From: Acidimicrobiia bacterium
Lineage (GTDB): Bacteria > Acidobacteriota > Vicinamibacteria > Vicinamibacterales > UBA2999
Assembly (NCBI GenBank): GCA_016871275.1
Contig: VFZG01000010.1
Coordinates: 51,769-115,768, forward strand
Length of the DNA: 64,000 nucleotides
Direction: 5' to 3'
Within the stretch, counting starts at the first letter, position 1; each line of letters begins with the position of its first letter. Positions 51,613-60,426 of this stretch are shown here, one piece after another. Both the position numbers and the translations under genes were made by a program. The notes under the pieces were generated by a model. The model was given only the letters and a program-made list of their open reading frames with translations, had not been told where the DNA came from and did no database searches.

Positions 51613-51819
51613 CTAGTCTACAAGCGCGTATCGGTGGCGCCACTCAAGCAGCGCGAGTATGCTCACGAACAGACCGTCGAACAGAATCACGCCGAAGCCA
51701 GACCAACGATGCAGGTTATGCGGCAACGAATAGAGCTCCGCGAGCCACCCGCTCAGGGCAAGCGTCGGCACGCCTGCAGCGAACGCCGCAAGCCCGTCGG
51801 CCCATAGGAGTCTGTGCAT
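51613..51819 (-). CDS. Small two-span membrane protein, possibly truncated
   Basis: A 68-residue protein with two hydrophobic segments (LLWADGLAAFAAGVPTLAL and FGVILFDGLFVSILALLEW) and no known family. It looks like the first half of a longer four-span protein, so truncation is possible. It is the first gene of the cyclase-protease-channel run, 12 bases upstream of the cyclase ATG, and lies 55 bases from the tRNA gene. Its role is unknown. Confidence 0.5.
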   Translation of the reverse strand: MHRLLWADGLAAFAAGVPTLALSGWLAELYSLPHNLHRWSGFGVILFDGLFVSILALLEWRHRYALVD

Positions 51820-51874
51820 CAGATCCGCCCGCCGGCGGCAGGCTTGCCGCGGGCGAGCTAGCAGGCGCATTGAA

Positions 51875-51949
51875 TGGTACCGCTACGGGGATTCGAACCC
51901 CGGTTACAAGGTTGAGAACCTCGCGTCCTAACCCCTAGACGATAGCGGC
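51875..51949 (-). tRNA. tRNA-Glu (CTC anticodon)
   Basis: On the minus strand the cloverleaf is complete: acceptor GCCGCTA/TAGCGGT with one G-T pair, D-arm GTCTAGGGGTTAGGAC, anticodon arm CGAGG-TTCTCAA-CCTTG with CTC at positions 34-36, T-arm CGGGGTTCGAATCCCCG, discriminator A and encoded CCA. It reads GAG codons. No integrated element is seen at its 3' end. Confidence 0.95.
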
Positions 51950-52019
51950 ACTAGGGTCTTGGAACCTCCGATTGTACCCGTCGGCACGCTTCGCCGCAAC
52001 CCGGCGCCCGCGGAACATA

Positions 52020-52805
52020 ATGGCATCAATGCGGCCTGTGACTTCTGCGCCTGCGGCGGCTCTGTTGGGGCCTGCCGCGGCGTTTCTCACCGTTTCCCTC
52101 GCGTGCGGCGGCAACGCTACGCCTCCGCCGGCCGCGCCGGCTGGACCAGCGGTCGATCCCTCCACGGCGGGAATCATCACCGCCACGGTGGTGTTCGAGG
52201 GCGAGGCGCCGGCACCAGCGTTGATCACCATTACCGGCGACCCGAAGTGCGTGAGCGAGAACGGCGGTCCGCAGCAACCCGAGGAGCGAATTGTGGTCGG
52301 TGGCGGCCAGGCGCTCCAGAACGTATTCGTGTACGTGAAGGACGGGCTCGGCGCCTACGGATTCCCGGTGCCATCGGAGCCGGCGGTGCTCGACCAGGAC
52401 AAGTGCCGCTACACGCCGCGCGTGCTCGGCGTGCGTGTTGGCCAGCCCTTGCAGGTGCGCAACAGCGATCCGCTGCTCCACAACGTCCGCTCGAACGGCG
52501 TGATCAACCAGGCCTTCAACCGGTCGACGCCGCTCGAGGGCGTCAGCTTCACCCACACCTTCGCGACCAAAGAAGTGATGGTGCCGTTCAAGTGCGATGT
52601 CCACGGCTGGATGAGCGCGTGGGTCGGCGTGCTCGATCATCCGTACTTCGGCGCCACCGCGGCCGACGGCAAGGTGGTGCTCGGCAACCTGCCGCCCGGC
52701 ACCTACACCATCGAGGCCTGGCACGAATCGCTCGGCACCAGGACGCAACACGTGACAATCGGCGCAAAGGAATCCAAGGATGTCGGCTTCACCTTCGCAC
52801 GCTGA
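52020..52805 (+). CDS. Cupredoxin-like copper lipoprotein
   Basis: A 261-residue lipoprotein with lipobox SLAC (Cys29). After a Pro-rich linker, a plastocyanin-like domain has a probable His ligand in DPLLHNVRSNG and the Cys-His-Met ligands in FKCDVHGWMSAWVGV. The last 50 residues form a carboxypeptidase-regulatory-like beta sandwich (VVLGNLPPGTYTIEAWH). Likely an electron-transfer or copper-handling protein on the periplasmic face. ATG 52020 is used; ATG 52029 is equally possible. It overlaps the haem O synthase gene by 26 bases. Confidence 0.82.
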   Translation: MASMRPVTSAPAAALLGPAAAFLTVSLACGGNATPPPAAPAGPAVDPSTAGIITATVVFEGEAPAPALITITGDPKCVSENGGPQQPEERIVVGGGQALQNVFVYVKDGLGAYGFPVPSEPAVLDQDKCRYTPRVLGVRVGQPLQVRNSDPLLHNVRSNGVINQAFNRSTPLEGVSFTHTFATKEVMVPFKCDVHGWMSAWVGVLDHPYFGATAADGKVVLGNLPPGTYTIEAWHESLGTRTQHVTIGAKESKDVGFTFAR

Positions 52806-53718
52806 CGACGGGCAGTCGGACGGTCGGGCCGTCGGGCCGTCGGGAAGGGCCGCCGCTCACACCCGAACCGGTGACTTCGTCTCACTGACGAAGCCGCGGC
52901 TGAATTTCCTGGTCCTGCTGACGACCGCGGCGGCCTATTCGCTCGGCGCCGGTCCGGATGCACGGTCGATGGATCTCGTGCACACGCTGGTCGGCACCTT
53001 CCTCGTCGCCGGCGGTGCGGCGGCTTTGAACCAGGTGTGGGAGCGCAGCACTGATCGCTTGATGCGGCGCACCCGGCAGCGGCCGATGGCCGACATGCGC
53101 CTGACGGTGGCACAGGGAACAGCGTTCGGCATCGTGCTCACGGCGCTTGGCGCGGTCGAGCTCGCCTGGTTCATCAACCCGCTCGCCGCCCTCGTCGCAC
53201 TGTTCACGACGGCGAGCTACGTGCTGCTCTACACACCGCTGAAGCTGCGCACGTCGCTGTCCACGATCGCGGGGGCACTGCCGGGGGCGCTGCCCGCGGT
53301 GATCGGCTGGGCGGCGGCAACCAACACGCTGTCGATCGAAGGCTGGGTGCTGTTCGGCATCGTGTTCATGTGGCAGATGCCACACTTCCTGGCAATCGCG
53401 TGGATGTACCGCGACGAGTATGCCCGCGCGGGCATGCCGCTGCTGCCGGTGATCGAACCGGATGGACGATCGACCGGGCGCCAGGCAGTGCTCTACACAG
53501 CGGCGTTGCTTCCCCTCAGCCTGATGCCCACCGGCGTCGGCCTCGCCTCGGTGTGGTATCTCGCCGGCGCCCTCATCCTCGGGGCGATCCTGCTGGTCAT
53601 GAGCCTCGAGTTTTCGTTCAAGCGCGATCTGCCGGCGGCCAGGCGGCTGTTCTTCGGCTCAATCCTCTACCTGCCAATACTCTGGGCACTACTGGTGTTC
53701 GACCATCGGGCACAATAG
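52780..53718 (+). CDS. ctaB: Protoheme IX farnesyltransferase (haem O synthase)
   Basis: Adds a farnesyl group to haem B to give haem O for terminal oxidases. It is a 312-residue UbiA-superfamily membrane protein with about nine helices. The first Asp-rich-type motif is NQVWERSTDRLMRRTRQRP and the second is MYRDEYARAGMPLLP, with YTPLKLRTSLSTIAGALPGA between. The N-terminal 32 residues are low complexity from GGGCCGTC-type repeats (SDGRAVGPSGRAAA). Its start overlaps the cupredoxin gene, and a DUF420 gene follows 19 bases later. No oxidase subunit genes are in the window. Confidence 0.93.
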   Translation: MSASPSHADDGQSDGRAVGPSGRAAAHTRTGDFVSLTKPRLNFLVLLTTAAAYSLGAGPDARSMDLVHTLVGTFLVAGGAAALNQVWERSTDRLMRRTRQRPMADMRLTVAQGTAFGIVLTALGAVELAWFINPLAALVALFTTASYVLLYTPLKLRTSLSTIAGALPGALPAVIGWAAATNTLSIEGWVLFGIVFMWQMPHFLAIAWMYRDEYARAGMPLLPVIEPDGRSTGRQAVLYTAALLPLSLMPTGVGLASVWYLAGALILGAILLVMSLEFSFKRDLPAARRLFFGSILYLPILWALLVFDHRAQ

Positions 53719-53737
53719 GGGCTGAGGGGCTTAGCGA

Positions 53738-54151
53738 ATGACTGTCACCGATCTCCCCGCGCTCAACGCCACGCTCAACCTGATTTCAACGTGCCTGCTG
53801 GTCACCGGCTGGGTGTTGATCAAGCGGGGCGAGCGCCAGAAGCATCGCTACTGCATGATCGGTGCGCTGATTGTCTCGGCGCTGTTCCTGACCTCGTATG
53901 TGATCTATCACTGGCAAGTGGGCTCGGTGCCGTTTACGGGCACCGGCTGGATCCGGGTGGTCTACTTCAGCGTCCTGATACCGCACGTGACCCTCGCTGC
54001 CGCGATCGTCCCGCCGGTGCTGATCACCGCGTCGCGCGGGCTGTCGGCGAAGTACGACTCGCATCGACGCATCGCGCGCTGGACCCTGCCGCTGTGGCTC
54101 TATGTCTCGGTGACCGGTGTCATCGTCTACCTGATGCTCTACCAGATGTAG
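53738..54151 (+). CDS. DUF420 four-span membrane protein, haem-copper oxidase cluster type
   Basis: A 137-residue protein of the DUF420 family (PF04238) with four membrane helices and the conserved histidines in YVIYHWQVGSVPF, VLIPHVTLAAAIVPPVL and KYDSHRRIARWTLPLWLYVSVTG. Family members such as CtaM-like proteins assist cytochrome oxidase maturation, and here the neighbour is ctaB, which supports that role. The TonB receptor gene starts with the GTG right after its TAG. Confidence 0.88.
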   Translation: MTVTDLPALNATLNLISTCLLVTGWVLIKRGERQKHRYCMIGALIVSALFLTSYVIYHWQVGSVPFTGTGWIRVVYFSVLIPHVTLAAAIVPPVLITASRGLSAKYDSHRRIARWTLPLWLYVSVTGVIVYLMLYQM

Positions 54152-56611
54152 GTGACCTTTCCCCTCGCTCCAAGCCTGGCGCTTGCGCTCCTCGTTGGGG
54201 CCTTCCCCGCACAGGCGCCCAGAACCATCACCGGCATTGTGACCGACGCGGACGCGCGCACGCCCGTCGCACACGCGCGCGTGCAGGTTGACAAGACCGT
54301 CGCGACGAGCGGCGCCGATGGGCGTTTCTCGGTGCAGGCACCCGTCGGCACCGTCACGGTGCTGGTCGAGGCCGATGGCTTCTTCCCCTTGTCCATCGAT
54401 CTCATCGTGCCAGACGCGGGATTGGCCAATGCCGAACTGTCACTGGCGCGTAACGCCGGCTTCGCCTCGAACGTGTCGGTCGTCGCCCCCGCACCCGCCG
54501 CCGCGCCGGCCACCGACATCGTCGCACCGATCGAAGTGCTGCGTACGCCCGGCGCGCTCGACAACGTGTTCCGCACGCTGCAGACACTGCCCGGGGTGGC
54601 GGCGACCGATGAGTTTGGCAGCCGCCTGGCGGTGCGCGGCGGTGCGCCCGATCAGAACCTCACCATCATGGACGGCGTCGAAGTGCACGACCCATACCGG
54701 TTGTTCGGATTGACCAGCGCCTTCAACCCGGAAACCATCCAGCGCTTCGAGCTGGCCACCGGCGGCTTCAGCGCGCGCTACGGCGATCGGCTGTCGTCAA
54801 TGCTGGTCGTCGAAAACCGCGACGGCACGCGCACCGACGCGCTCGCGGGCTCCGCGGCACTGAGCCTCACCGACACCAACCTCGTACTCGAGGGACGCCT
54901 TCCCGCCAAGGCGGCCGGCTCCTGGCTGGTCACCGGACGGCGCACCTATTACGACCTGGTGGCCTCTCGCATCGCCGATCAGAACTTTCCGGCGTTTGCC
55001 GACCTGCAGGGCAGGGTTGGCTGGGATCCGGCTCCGGGCCGCACTCTGACCCTTTTCGGACTTCGCAGCCGCCAGGACGCCGCTATCGAGATTGATGAAG
55101 ACGATGCGCGGGGGGAGTTCCAGGATGATACGGAAAACGACCTGGCGTGGGCGCGGTTTGCGACCTCACTCGGCAGACGCGGGCAGTCGCAAACGGTCGC
55201 CGGCTTCTCGGATACGCGATCGACATTCGGGGTGGACGCCCGCTTCGAGAACACCAGCCGCCGATCCAACGCGCCGCGCGAGGGCGGCTTCGGCACGGCA
55301 AACGTGGCATTCGAGCGCGCGCTCTCGGTCAAGGATGTGTCGCTGAGGCAGGAGCTGGTGTTTTCACTCGGCAACCACGTGGTGGAAGCCGGCGCCGAGG
55401 CCCACCGGCTCGCGACGACGCTGCGATTCGAAATCGACGGCGATCGCAACCCGGCGGCGGCAAACGGATCGAGCGTGCGAGGCGGAGCCGGTCTCCCCGA
55501 TCTGCTCAACGTCGTTGAACGCTCTACGCGTGCCGGCGGGTGGGTGCAGGACACGTTTCCGGTCGGTGACCGTGCGTCGATTCAAGCGGGACTGCGATGG
55601 GACCGTCCCGGCTCCACCGGAGAGCACTTGCTCTCGCCTCGCCTGTCGGCCTCGTTCGCGCCCGGCGCCCTCACTCGCGTGCGCGCGGCCGTCGGGATGT
55701 ACACCCAGAGTCCGGGGTACGAGAAGCTGGCGCAGAGCGACTACGTGCTCGACCTCACCAATCGAGCGGCACTGCGCAGCGAGCGCGCCGCGCAGGCGTC
55801 GATCGGTGTCGAGCGCGATCTGCCCGGCAACGTAGCACTCAAGGCCGAGGGCTACTACAAACACTTCACGAATCTGCTGATTGGCCGCCTCGAGTCCGAA
55901 GCGTCTCGGCTGGCGCGTCTCGCCCGCTACGACTTCCCCGCCGATCTGCAATCGAGCATCCCGTCGTCGCCGTTGATCACGACCATGCCGGCCAACGATG
56001 GACGTGGCCGCGCGTATGGATTCGACGTCTATTTGTCGCGTGCGTCGGGGCCGCGCGTCAGCGGCTGGGCCAGCTACACCTGGGGACGGGCGACGCGCAA
56101 TGCCTATGGGCGCCGATACGCGTTCGAGTACGACCGCCGCCATGCCGTGTCGGCGGTCGGCGCGTATCGGCTCTCGCCCCGATGGGAACTGGCGTCGACG
56201 GTTCGCGTCGCCTCGGGCTTCCCGCGCACCGCGCCGCTTGGCGTGAGAGTGGCGGCGGTTGAGGATGCCGACGACCGCGACCGCGACGGTGTGATCGGCG
56301 AATTGCTGCCGGACCGGGACCCGGCGGGCCGCCTGCTGTACGAGGTGGATTTTGGATCGGTGGCCAATCTCAACGAGGCGCGGCTGCCGGTGTTCGCCCG
56401 CGTCGACATGCGGGTCAGCTGGCGTCCGCGAGGCGCCACCGGGCGGTGGGAGTTCTACGCCGAGGTCATCAACCTCTTGAACCGCAAGAACGCCGGGGCG
56501 CTGGAGGCGGAGCTGGAGCACGATCCGGGCGCCGATCGTCCGCGCATTGTCGAACAGCGCGATCAATCCATTCCGAGACTCCCCACTGTGGGGGTGCGCT
56601 TTCGATTCTAG
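54152..56611 (+). CDS. TonB-dependent receptor with carboxypeptidase-regulatory N-terminus
   Basis: An outer-membrane receptor of 819 residues. A signal peptide (about 1-22) is followed by a carboxypeptidase-regulatory-like domain (ITGIVTDADARTPVAHARV, residues about 25-100), a plug domain (GVAATDEFGSRLAVRGGAP, NLTIMDGVEVHDPYRLFG) and a 22-strand-type barrel ending in VGVRFRF with the terminal Phe needed for outer-membrane insertion. The GTG start directly abuts the DUF420 stop, so co-translation is likely. Placed after ctaB-type genes, it may import a metal or haem-related compound, but the ligand is not predictable. Confidence 0.88.
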   Translation: MTFPLAPSLALALLVGAFPAQAPRTITGIVTDADARTPVAHARVQVDKTVATSGADGRFSVQAPVGTVTVLVEADGFFPLSIDLIVPDAGLANAELSLARNAGFASNVSVVAPAPAAAPATDIVAPIEVLRTPGALDNVFRTLQTLPGVAATDEFGSRLAVRGGAPDQNLTIMDGVEVHDPYRLFGLTSAFNPETIQRFELATGGFSARYGDRLSSMLVVENRDGTRTDALAGSAALSLTDTNLVLEGRLPAKAAGSWLVTGRRTYYDLVASRIADQNFPAFADLQGRVGWDPAPGRTLTLFGLRSRQDAAIEIDEDDARGEFQDDTENDLAWARFATSLGRRGQSQTVAGFSDTRSTFGVDARFENTSRRSNAPREGGFGTANVAFERALSVKDVSLRQELVFSLGNHVVEAGAEAHRLATTLRFEIDGDRNPAAANGSSVRGGAGLPDLLNVVERSTRAGGWVQDTFPVGDRASIQAGLRWDRPGSTGEHLLSPRLSASFAPGALTRVRAAVGMYTQSPGYEKLAQSDYVLDLTNRAALRSERAAQASIGVERDLPGNVALKAEGYYKHFTNLLIGRLESEASRLARLARYDFPADLQSSIPSSPLITTMPANDGRGRAYGFDVYLSRASGPRVSGWASYTWGRATRNAYGRRYAFEYDRRHAVSAVGAYRLSPRWELASTVRVASGFPRTAPLGVRVAAVEDADDRDRDGVIGELLPDRDPAGRLLYEVDFGSVANLNEARLPVFARVDMRVSWRPRGATGRWEFYAEVINLLNRKNAGALEAELEHDPGADRPRIVEQRDQSIPRLPTVGVRFRF

Positions 56612-56635
56612 CGCCGGTCGAACACCCGGTATCCT

Positions 56636-57040
56636 GTGCCGGCACCCTTCGATCCGATGCTCGCCGCAGGTTCACGGCCGCCGCTCGCCCTGATCGCGCT
56701 GTTGGTTCTCGCCGCTGCTCCCCTGTCCGCCTCCTTCGACGCCGTTGCGGGCGTATTCGCCCTCAGCGCCGCTCAGGACAGTCGGGTCACCGACTGGACC
56801 GCGCTTCGGCCAATGCCGATGGTCACGCTCGAAATCCGCACGCGGGTCGGAATGCTGCTGGTGGTGCCTGCCGTCACGCTGTTCCTGCTCCATGTGTTCC
56901 GGCCGCGTGCCCACGTGCTGGCCGGGGTGTCGGCCTGGGGGGCTAGCGGTAGAGCAAGTACCTGGCGCGGCGCTGACGCCAGCGCGACTCATCCGCGGCA
57001 TACTGCGCCGCCATTGCCGCCGGATCCTCACCCTCCTTGA
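56636..57040 (+). CDS. Possible small two-span membrane protein overlapping a convergent gene
   Basis: A frame of 134 codons from GTG 56636 (ATG at 56657 is an alternative). High-GC third positions and two hydrophobic spans, LALIALLVLAAAPLSA and MLLVVPAVTLFLLHVF, support coding up to about 56940. The last 33 codons lie over the end of the convergent NamZ-fusion gene and look non-coding, so the true 3' end is probably lost. No family is recognised. Confidence 0.4.
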   Translation: MPAPFDPMLAAGSRPPLALIALLVLAAAPLSASFDAVAGVFALSAAQDSRVTDWTALRPMPMVTLEIRTRVGMLLVVPAVTLFLLHVFRPRAHVLAGVSAWGASGRASTWRGADASATHPRHTAPPLPPDPHPP

Positions 57041-59390
57041 TGCGGGCCACGAGCTCTTCCGAACCGACCAGCCGCCACATGTTGCTGGCGTCGTACTTGT
57101 CGCCAAACAGCTTCCATAACGCCGAGGAGATCTCGAATCCAACGCGTACCGGCTGGAGCGCAGATCGATTCGTGATCATCATGAACACGCCCTCGCACCG
57201 CTCGTTGGCGTACTTGCTGGCGGTCGGGGTAAAGCCGATCGGATAGAAGCGAATCCCAGGCAGCCGGCGTGCATTGAGCGCCGCCGCCAGCCGCCGTCCG
57301 TCGATCCACGGCGCGCCGATCTGTTCGAACGGCTGATCGGTGCCGCGTCCCACCGAGATGTTCGAGTACTCAATCGCGCCGATGCCCGGATACAGCATGG
57401 CCTGATTGAGGTTGCGCATGTTCGGCGACGGGTTGATCCACGCCAGCCCCGTTTCGTCGTACCAGTAGTCACGCCGCCAGTTCTCGATCGGCACCACCGT
57501 CAGATCGACGTTCAACTTGCGCTCGCCGTTGTACAGCCTCGCCAGCTCACCCATCGTCATGCCATGCCGAATCGGCATTTCCGTGTACGCAATGAAGGTG
57601 TTCCGCGTCTCGCCGGCCTTCGCCTCGCGCGTGATCGGCCCCTCGATCTGCCACCCGTTGATCGGGTTCGGCCGATCGAGCACCACCACCGCGATCTTCT
57701 GCCTGGCAGCCTCTTCCATGGCGTAGGCCATGGCCAGCTGATAGGTGTAGATGCGCGCGCCGATGTCCTGCAGATCGATGACCAGCGTGTCGATGCCATC
57801 CAGCGACCCTGCCGGTGGACGTCCCGTTCCCCCCTTGTAAAACAACGAGTGAATCGGCAGGCCGGTACGCTGGTCTTTCTCGGCAGGCACGTCGGCATCG
57901 AGCACGCCACGAATCCCGTGCTCGGGACTGTAGAGCGCAGCCAGCGTGACTTCCGGCGCCTTGAACAGCAGGTCGATCGTCGCGCGGCCGTCGCGCGACA
58001 GCCCGGTGTGATTGGTGATCAGGCCGACACGCTTGCCGCGAAGCAGCCTGAAACCGTCGCGAATCAGGACATCGATGCCGGTCAAGACTCCGTTCGGCGC
58101 GGCGGCGCCGCCCACCCGTTCTTCACGGGGGTTCGGCGCGGTGGCTCGCGAACCATCGCGCAGAACCTCCGCGCCTACCCTTCGGGGAGAACCAGCGTCC
58201 AGAACACTCGAGATTGCAGCCGCCGCCACCGTAGCGACGCGACTGCGGAGAGGCGTCACGTCGCCGGTGCCATCAGGATGCAATCGGCTGGAGAGGAATA
58301 TGACGTAGGAGTTCGAGGTGGGATCGACCCAGATGCTCGTACCAGTGAACCCGGTGTGGCCGAATGACGGCCCAACCGGGAACAGATCGCCGCGATTGCT
58401 CGAGAACGACGTGTCGATGTCCCAGCCAAGCCCGCGCACCGCCGTCATGCCGCGCGGCGTCTGCGGCGAGGTCATGGTCCTCACGGCCGCTTCCGACAGC
58501 ACCCGCGTGGTGCCGATGCGGCCCTGGCCGAGGAGCATGCGCGCGAAGATCTTCAGGTCGCGCACGGTGCTGAACAGTCCGGCGTGCCCGGCAATGCCGC
58601 CCATGCGCCTCGCGGTGGGATCGTGCACGACACCACGCAGCGGCGCCGCATCCGGCCGCTTGCACGGCCACGCGTCCTGCTCGGCGCAGCGCTCGGTGGG
58701 CGCAATTCGCGGCAACAGCGACTTCGGCGGATTGAACCCGGTGTCCGTCATTCCCAGCGGGCCGAACACACGCGCCTTCAGGTACGCGTCGAGCGATTGT
58801 CCCGTGATGCGCGAGACGATGTCGCCAAGCAGGAAGTAGTTGATGTCGCTGTACACGAACGTCTCACCCGGGGCGGCCGTGGGCACTTCGTCTTTCGCCA
58901 GCTCGATGGCGGCATCGTATCCGGTCCACGGGTGCAGATCGACGTCGGGCCGCAGCCCCGAGACATGCGTCATCAGGTGGCGAATCGTGATGCCGCCTTT
59001 TCCGTATCGTTCGAACCCTGGAAGATGAGTCGCCACGCTGTCGTTGAGGCGGAGCCTCGCGTCGTCGATCAGCGTCATGACCGCAGTCGTCGTAGCCACG
59101 ACCTTCGTCAACGACGCGACGTCAAACACCGTATCAAGGGTCATCGGCTCTTCGGCCGGAACCGTGGCTCGGTAGCCGAACGCTTTTTCATACAGCGTCT
59201 GATCGCTGGTCCCGGGCGAAGTCGAGGGGCCACGCCCGACGGCCACGACGGCGCCAGGGGTCTGCCTCGCGGCCATGGCGTCACGAACGAGGTCGTCGAT
59301 CCGTGAAAACGCCCCGGAATTGGGCTGTTTGGCCTCGGCAACGGCAATGGATAACGCGGCGAAAGCGGCCACCAGTGGCGCGGGTCTCAT
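56943..59390 (-). CDS. Serine hydrolase fused to NamZ-type exo-N-acetylmuramidase (DUF1343)
   Basis: An 815-residue secreted two-domain enzyme with a signal peptide at about 1-20. Residues about 30-400 are an S12 serine hydrolase with SxxK SLTK (Ser93-Lys96), YSDINYFLLG and FGHTGFTGTSIW. Residues about 425-815 are DUF1343/NamZ (KRVGLITNHTGLSRDGR, SPEHGIRG, DIGARIYTYQLAMAYAMEEA, LDRPNPINGWQIEGP). NamZ removes N-acetylmuramic acid from peptidoglycan fragments and neighbours serine hydrolases in Bacillus; here both are one chain. A role in muropeptide trimming and recycling is inferred. ATG 59390 follows TATATT at minus-strand spacing that would give an almost leaderless transcript. Confidence 0.87.
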   Translation of the reverse strand: MRPAPLVAAFAALSIAVAEAKQPNSGAFSRIDDLVRDAMAARQTPGAVVAVGRGPSTSPGTSDQTLYEKAFGYRATVPAEEPMTLDTVFDVASLTKVVATTTAVMTLIDDARLRLNDSVATHLPGFERYGKGGITIRHLMTHVSGLRPDVDLHPWTGYDAAIELAKDEVPTAAPGETFVYSDINYFLLGDIVSRITGQSLDAYLKARVFGPLGMTDTGFNPPKSLLPRIAPTERCAEQDAWPCKRPDAAPLRGVVHDPTARRMGGIAGHAGLFSTVRDLKIFARMLLGQGRIGTTRVLSEAAVRTMTSPQTPRGMTAVRGLGWDIDTSFSSNRGDLFPVGPSFGHTGFTGTSIWVDPTSNSYVIFLSSRLHPDGTGDVTPLRSRVATVAAAAISSVLDAGSPRRVGAEVLRDGSRATAPNPREERVGGAAAPNGVLTGIDVLIRDGFRLLRGKRVGLITNHTGLSRDGRATIDLLFKAPEVTLAALYSPEHGIRGVLDADVPAEKDQRTGLPIHSLFYKGGTGRPPAGSLDGIDTLVIDLQDIGARIYTYQLAMAYAMEEAARQKIAVVVLDRPNPINGWQIEGPITREAKAGETRNTFIAYTEMPIRHGMTMGELARLYNGERKLNVDLTVVPIENWRRDYWYDETGLAWINPSPNMRNLNQAMLYPGIGAIEYSNISVGRGTDQPFEQIGAPWIDGRRLAAALNARRLPGIRFYPIGFTPTASKYANERCEGVFMMITNRSALQPVRVGFEISSALWKLFGDKYDASNMWRLVGSEELVARIKEGEDPAAMAAQYAADESRWRQRRARYLLYR

Positions 59391-59475
59391 GGGGCTAATA
59401 TACTGGCGGAGTTGCGCCTCGCTGCGCAGCGTTGTTTCGTCCCGCCTCCAGCGGGGCTTATTGGAGATACCTGCA

Positions 59476-60426
59476 ATGCGTGAATCGAAAACGTTCCTTT
59501 CCGCGGTGGCGCTGGTCGCCGCCCTGGTCGTACCGGCCCTCCCGGCCGCGGCACAGACCGGCCGTATTGGCGGACAGGTGAAAGACACCAGCGGTCAGCC
59601 TCTCAAGGGCGCGACAATCACCGCAGAAAACCCTGGAGCCTCACCGTCGTCCTTCACGGCCACGACGGACGACCGGGGCCGTTATTCGATCATCGGGCTG
59701 AAAACGGGCACTTGGAAGGTGACCGCGTCGGCTCCGGGGTTCGCGCCTTCGTCCGGCAACGTGCCGGTGCGCAGCCTCGGCGCGCCAATGCCCCCGGTCG
59801 ACTTCAACCTCGCTCCCGGGGCCACTGGCCCGGCCGCCGCGCTGGCCGGAGTCAACACCAAGGAACTCCAAGGCGAAATCCAGAAGGCCATCGACATGGC
59901 CAACTCCGGCCAGCACGACGCCGCGATTGCCGCCTACCAGGCGATTCTCACCAAGACGCCGGCCCTGACGATGCTCAACGGCCAGATTGCCCAGGTCCAG
60001 CGTATGAAGAAGGACTACGACGGCGCCATCGCGTCGTACCAGAAGGTCCTGGCCGGCGACCCGAACAACGACAGGGTGAAGATCGAGATCGGCATGACCT
60101 ATCTCGAGAAGAACGACTTCGCCAACGCCGAGAAGACGCTGCTGGAAGTCGCCGGCTCCCCGAGCGCGAACCGCGAAGTGTTCTACAACCTCGGGGAAGT
60201 GATGTTTGCCAAGGGCGAGACCGACGAAGCCGTCAAGCACTACCAGCGCGCCGTCGAGATGGACCCGAACTGGGGCAAGCCGCTCTTCAAGCTCGGGCTG
60301 GCGCGCCTGCAGAAGGCCGACACTGCCGGGGCCATCGAGTTCATGAACAAGGTGATCGCGCAGGACCCGAATTCGGCCGAAGCCGTGCAGGCCAAGGGAC
60401 TTGTTGAGCAATTAAAAAAGGGGTGA
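59476..60426 (+). CDS. Secreted TPR protein with carboxypeptidase-regulatory domain
   Basis: A 316-residue protein with a signal peptide (ending ALPAAAQ). A carboxypeptidase-regulatory-like beta domain comes first (GRIGGQVKDTSGQPLKGAT, residues about 28-115), followed by about five tetratricopeptide repeats (AAIAAYQAILTKTPALTM, GAIASYQKVLAGDPNNDRVK, EAVKHYQRAVEMDPNW). TPR arrays bind partner proteins; here probably in the periplasm. GGAG nine bases before ATG 59476 decides the start. It ends 15 bases inside the convergent octahaem cytochrome gene. Confidence 0.87.
   Translation: MRESKTFLSAVALVAALVVPALPAAAQTGRIGGQVKDTSGQPLKGATITAENPGASPSSFTATTDDRGRYSIIGLKTGTWKVTASAPGFAPSSGNVPVRSLGAPMPPVDFNLAPGATGPAAALAGVNTKELQGEIQKAIDMANSGQHDAAIAAYQAILTKTPALTMLNGQIAQVQRMKKDYDGAIASYQKVLAGDPNNDRVKIEIGMTYLEKNDFANAEKTLLEVAGSPSANREVFYNLGEVMFAKGETDEAVKHYQRAVEMDPNWGKPLFKLGLARLQKADTAGAIEFMNKVIAQDPNSAEAVQAKGLVEQLKKG

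Noticed and set aside
51875..51949. tRNA-Glu gene as an integration site of a mobile element
   Set aside because: No integrase, no direct repeat of the tRNA 3' end and ordinary chromosomal genes on both sides.
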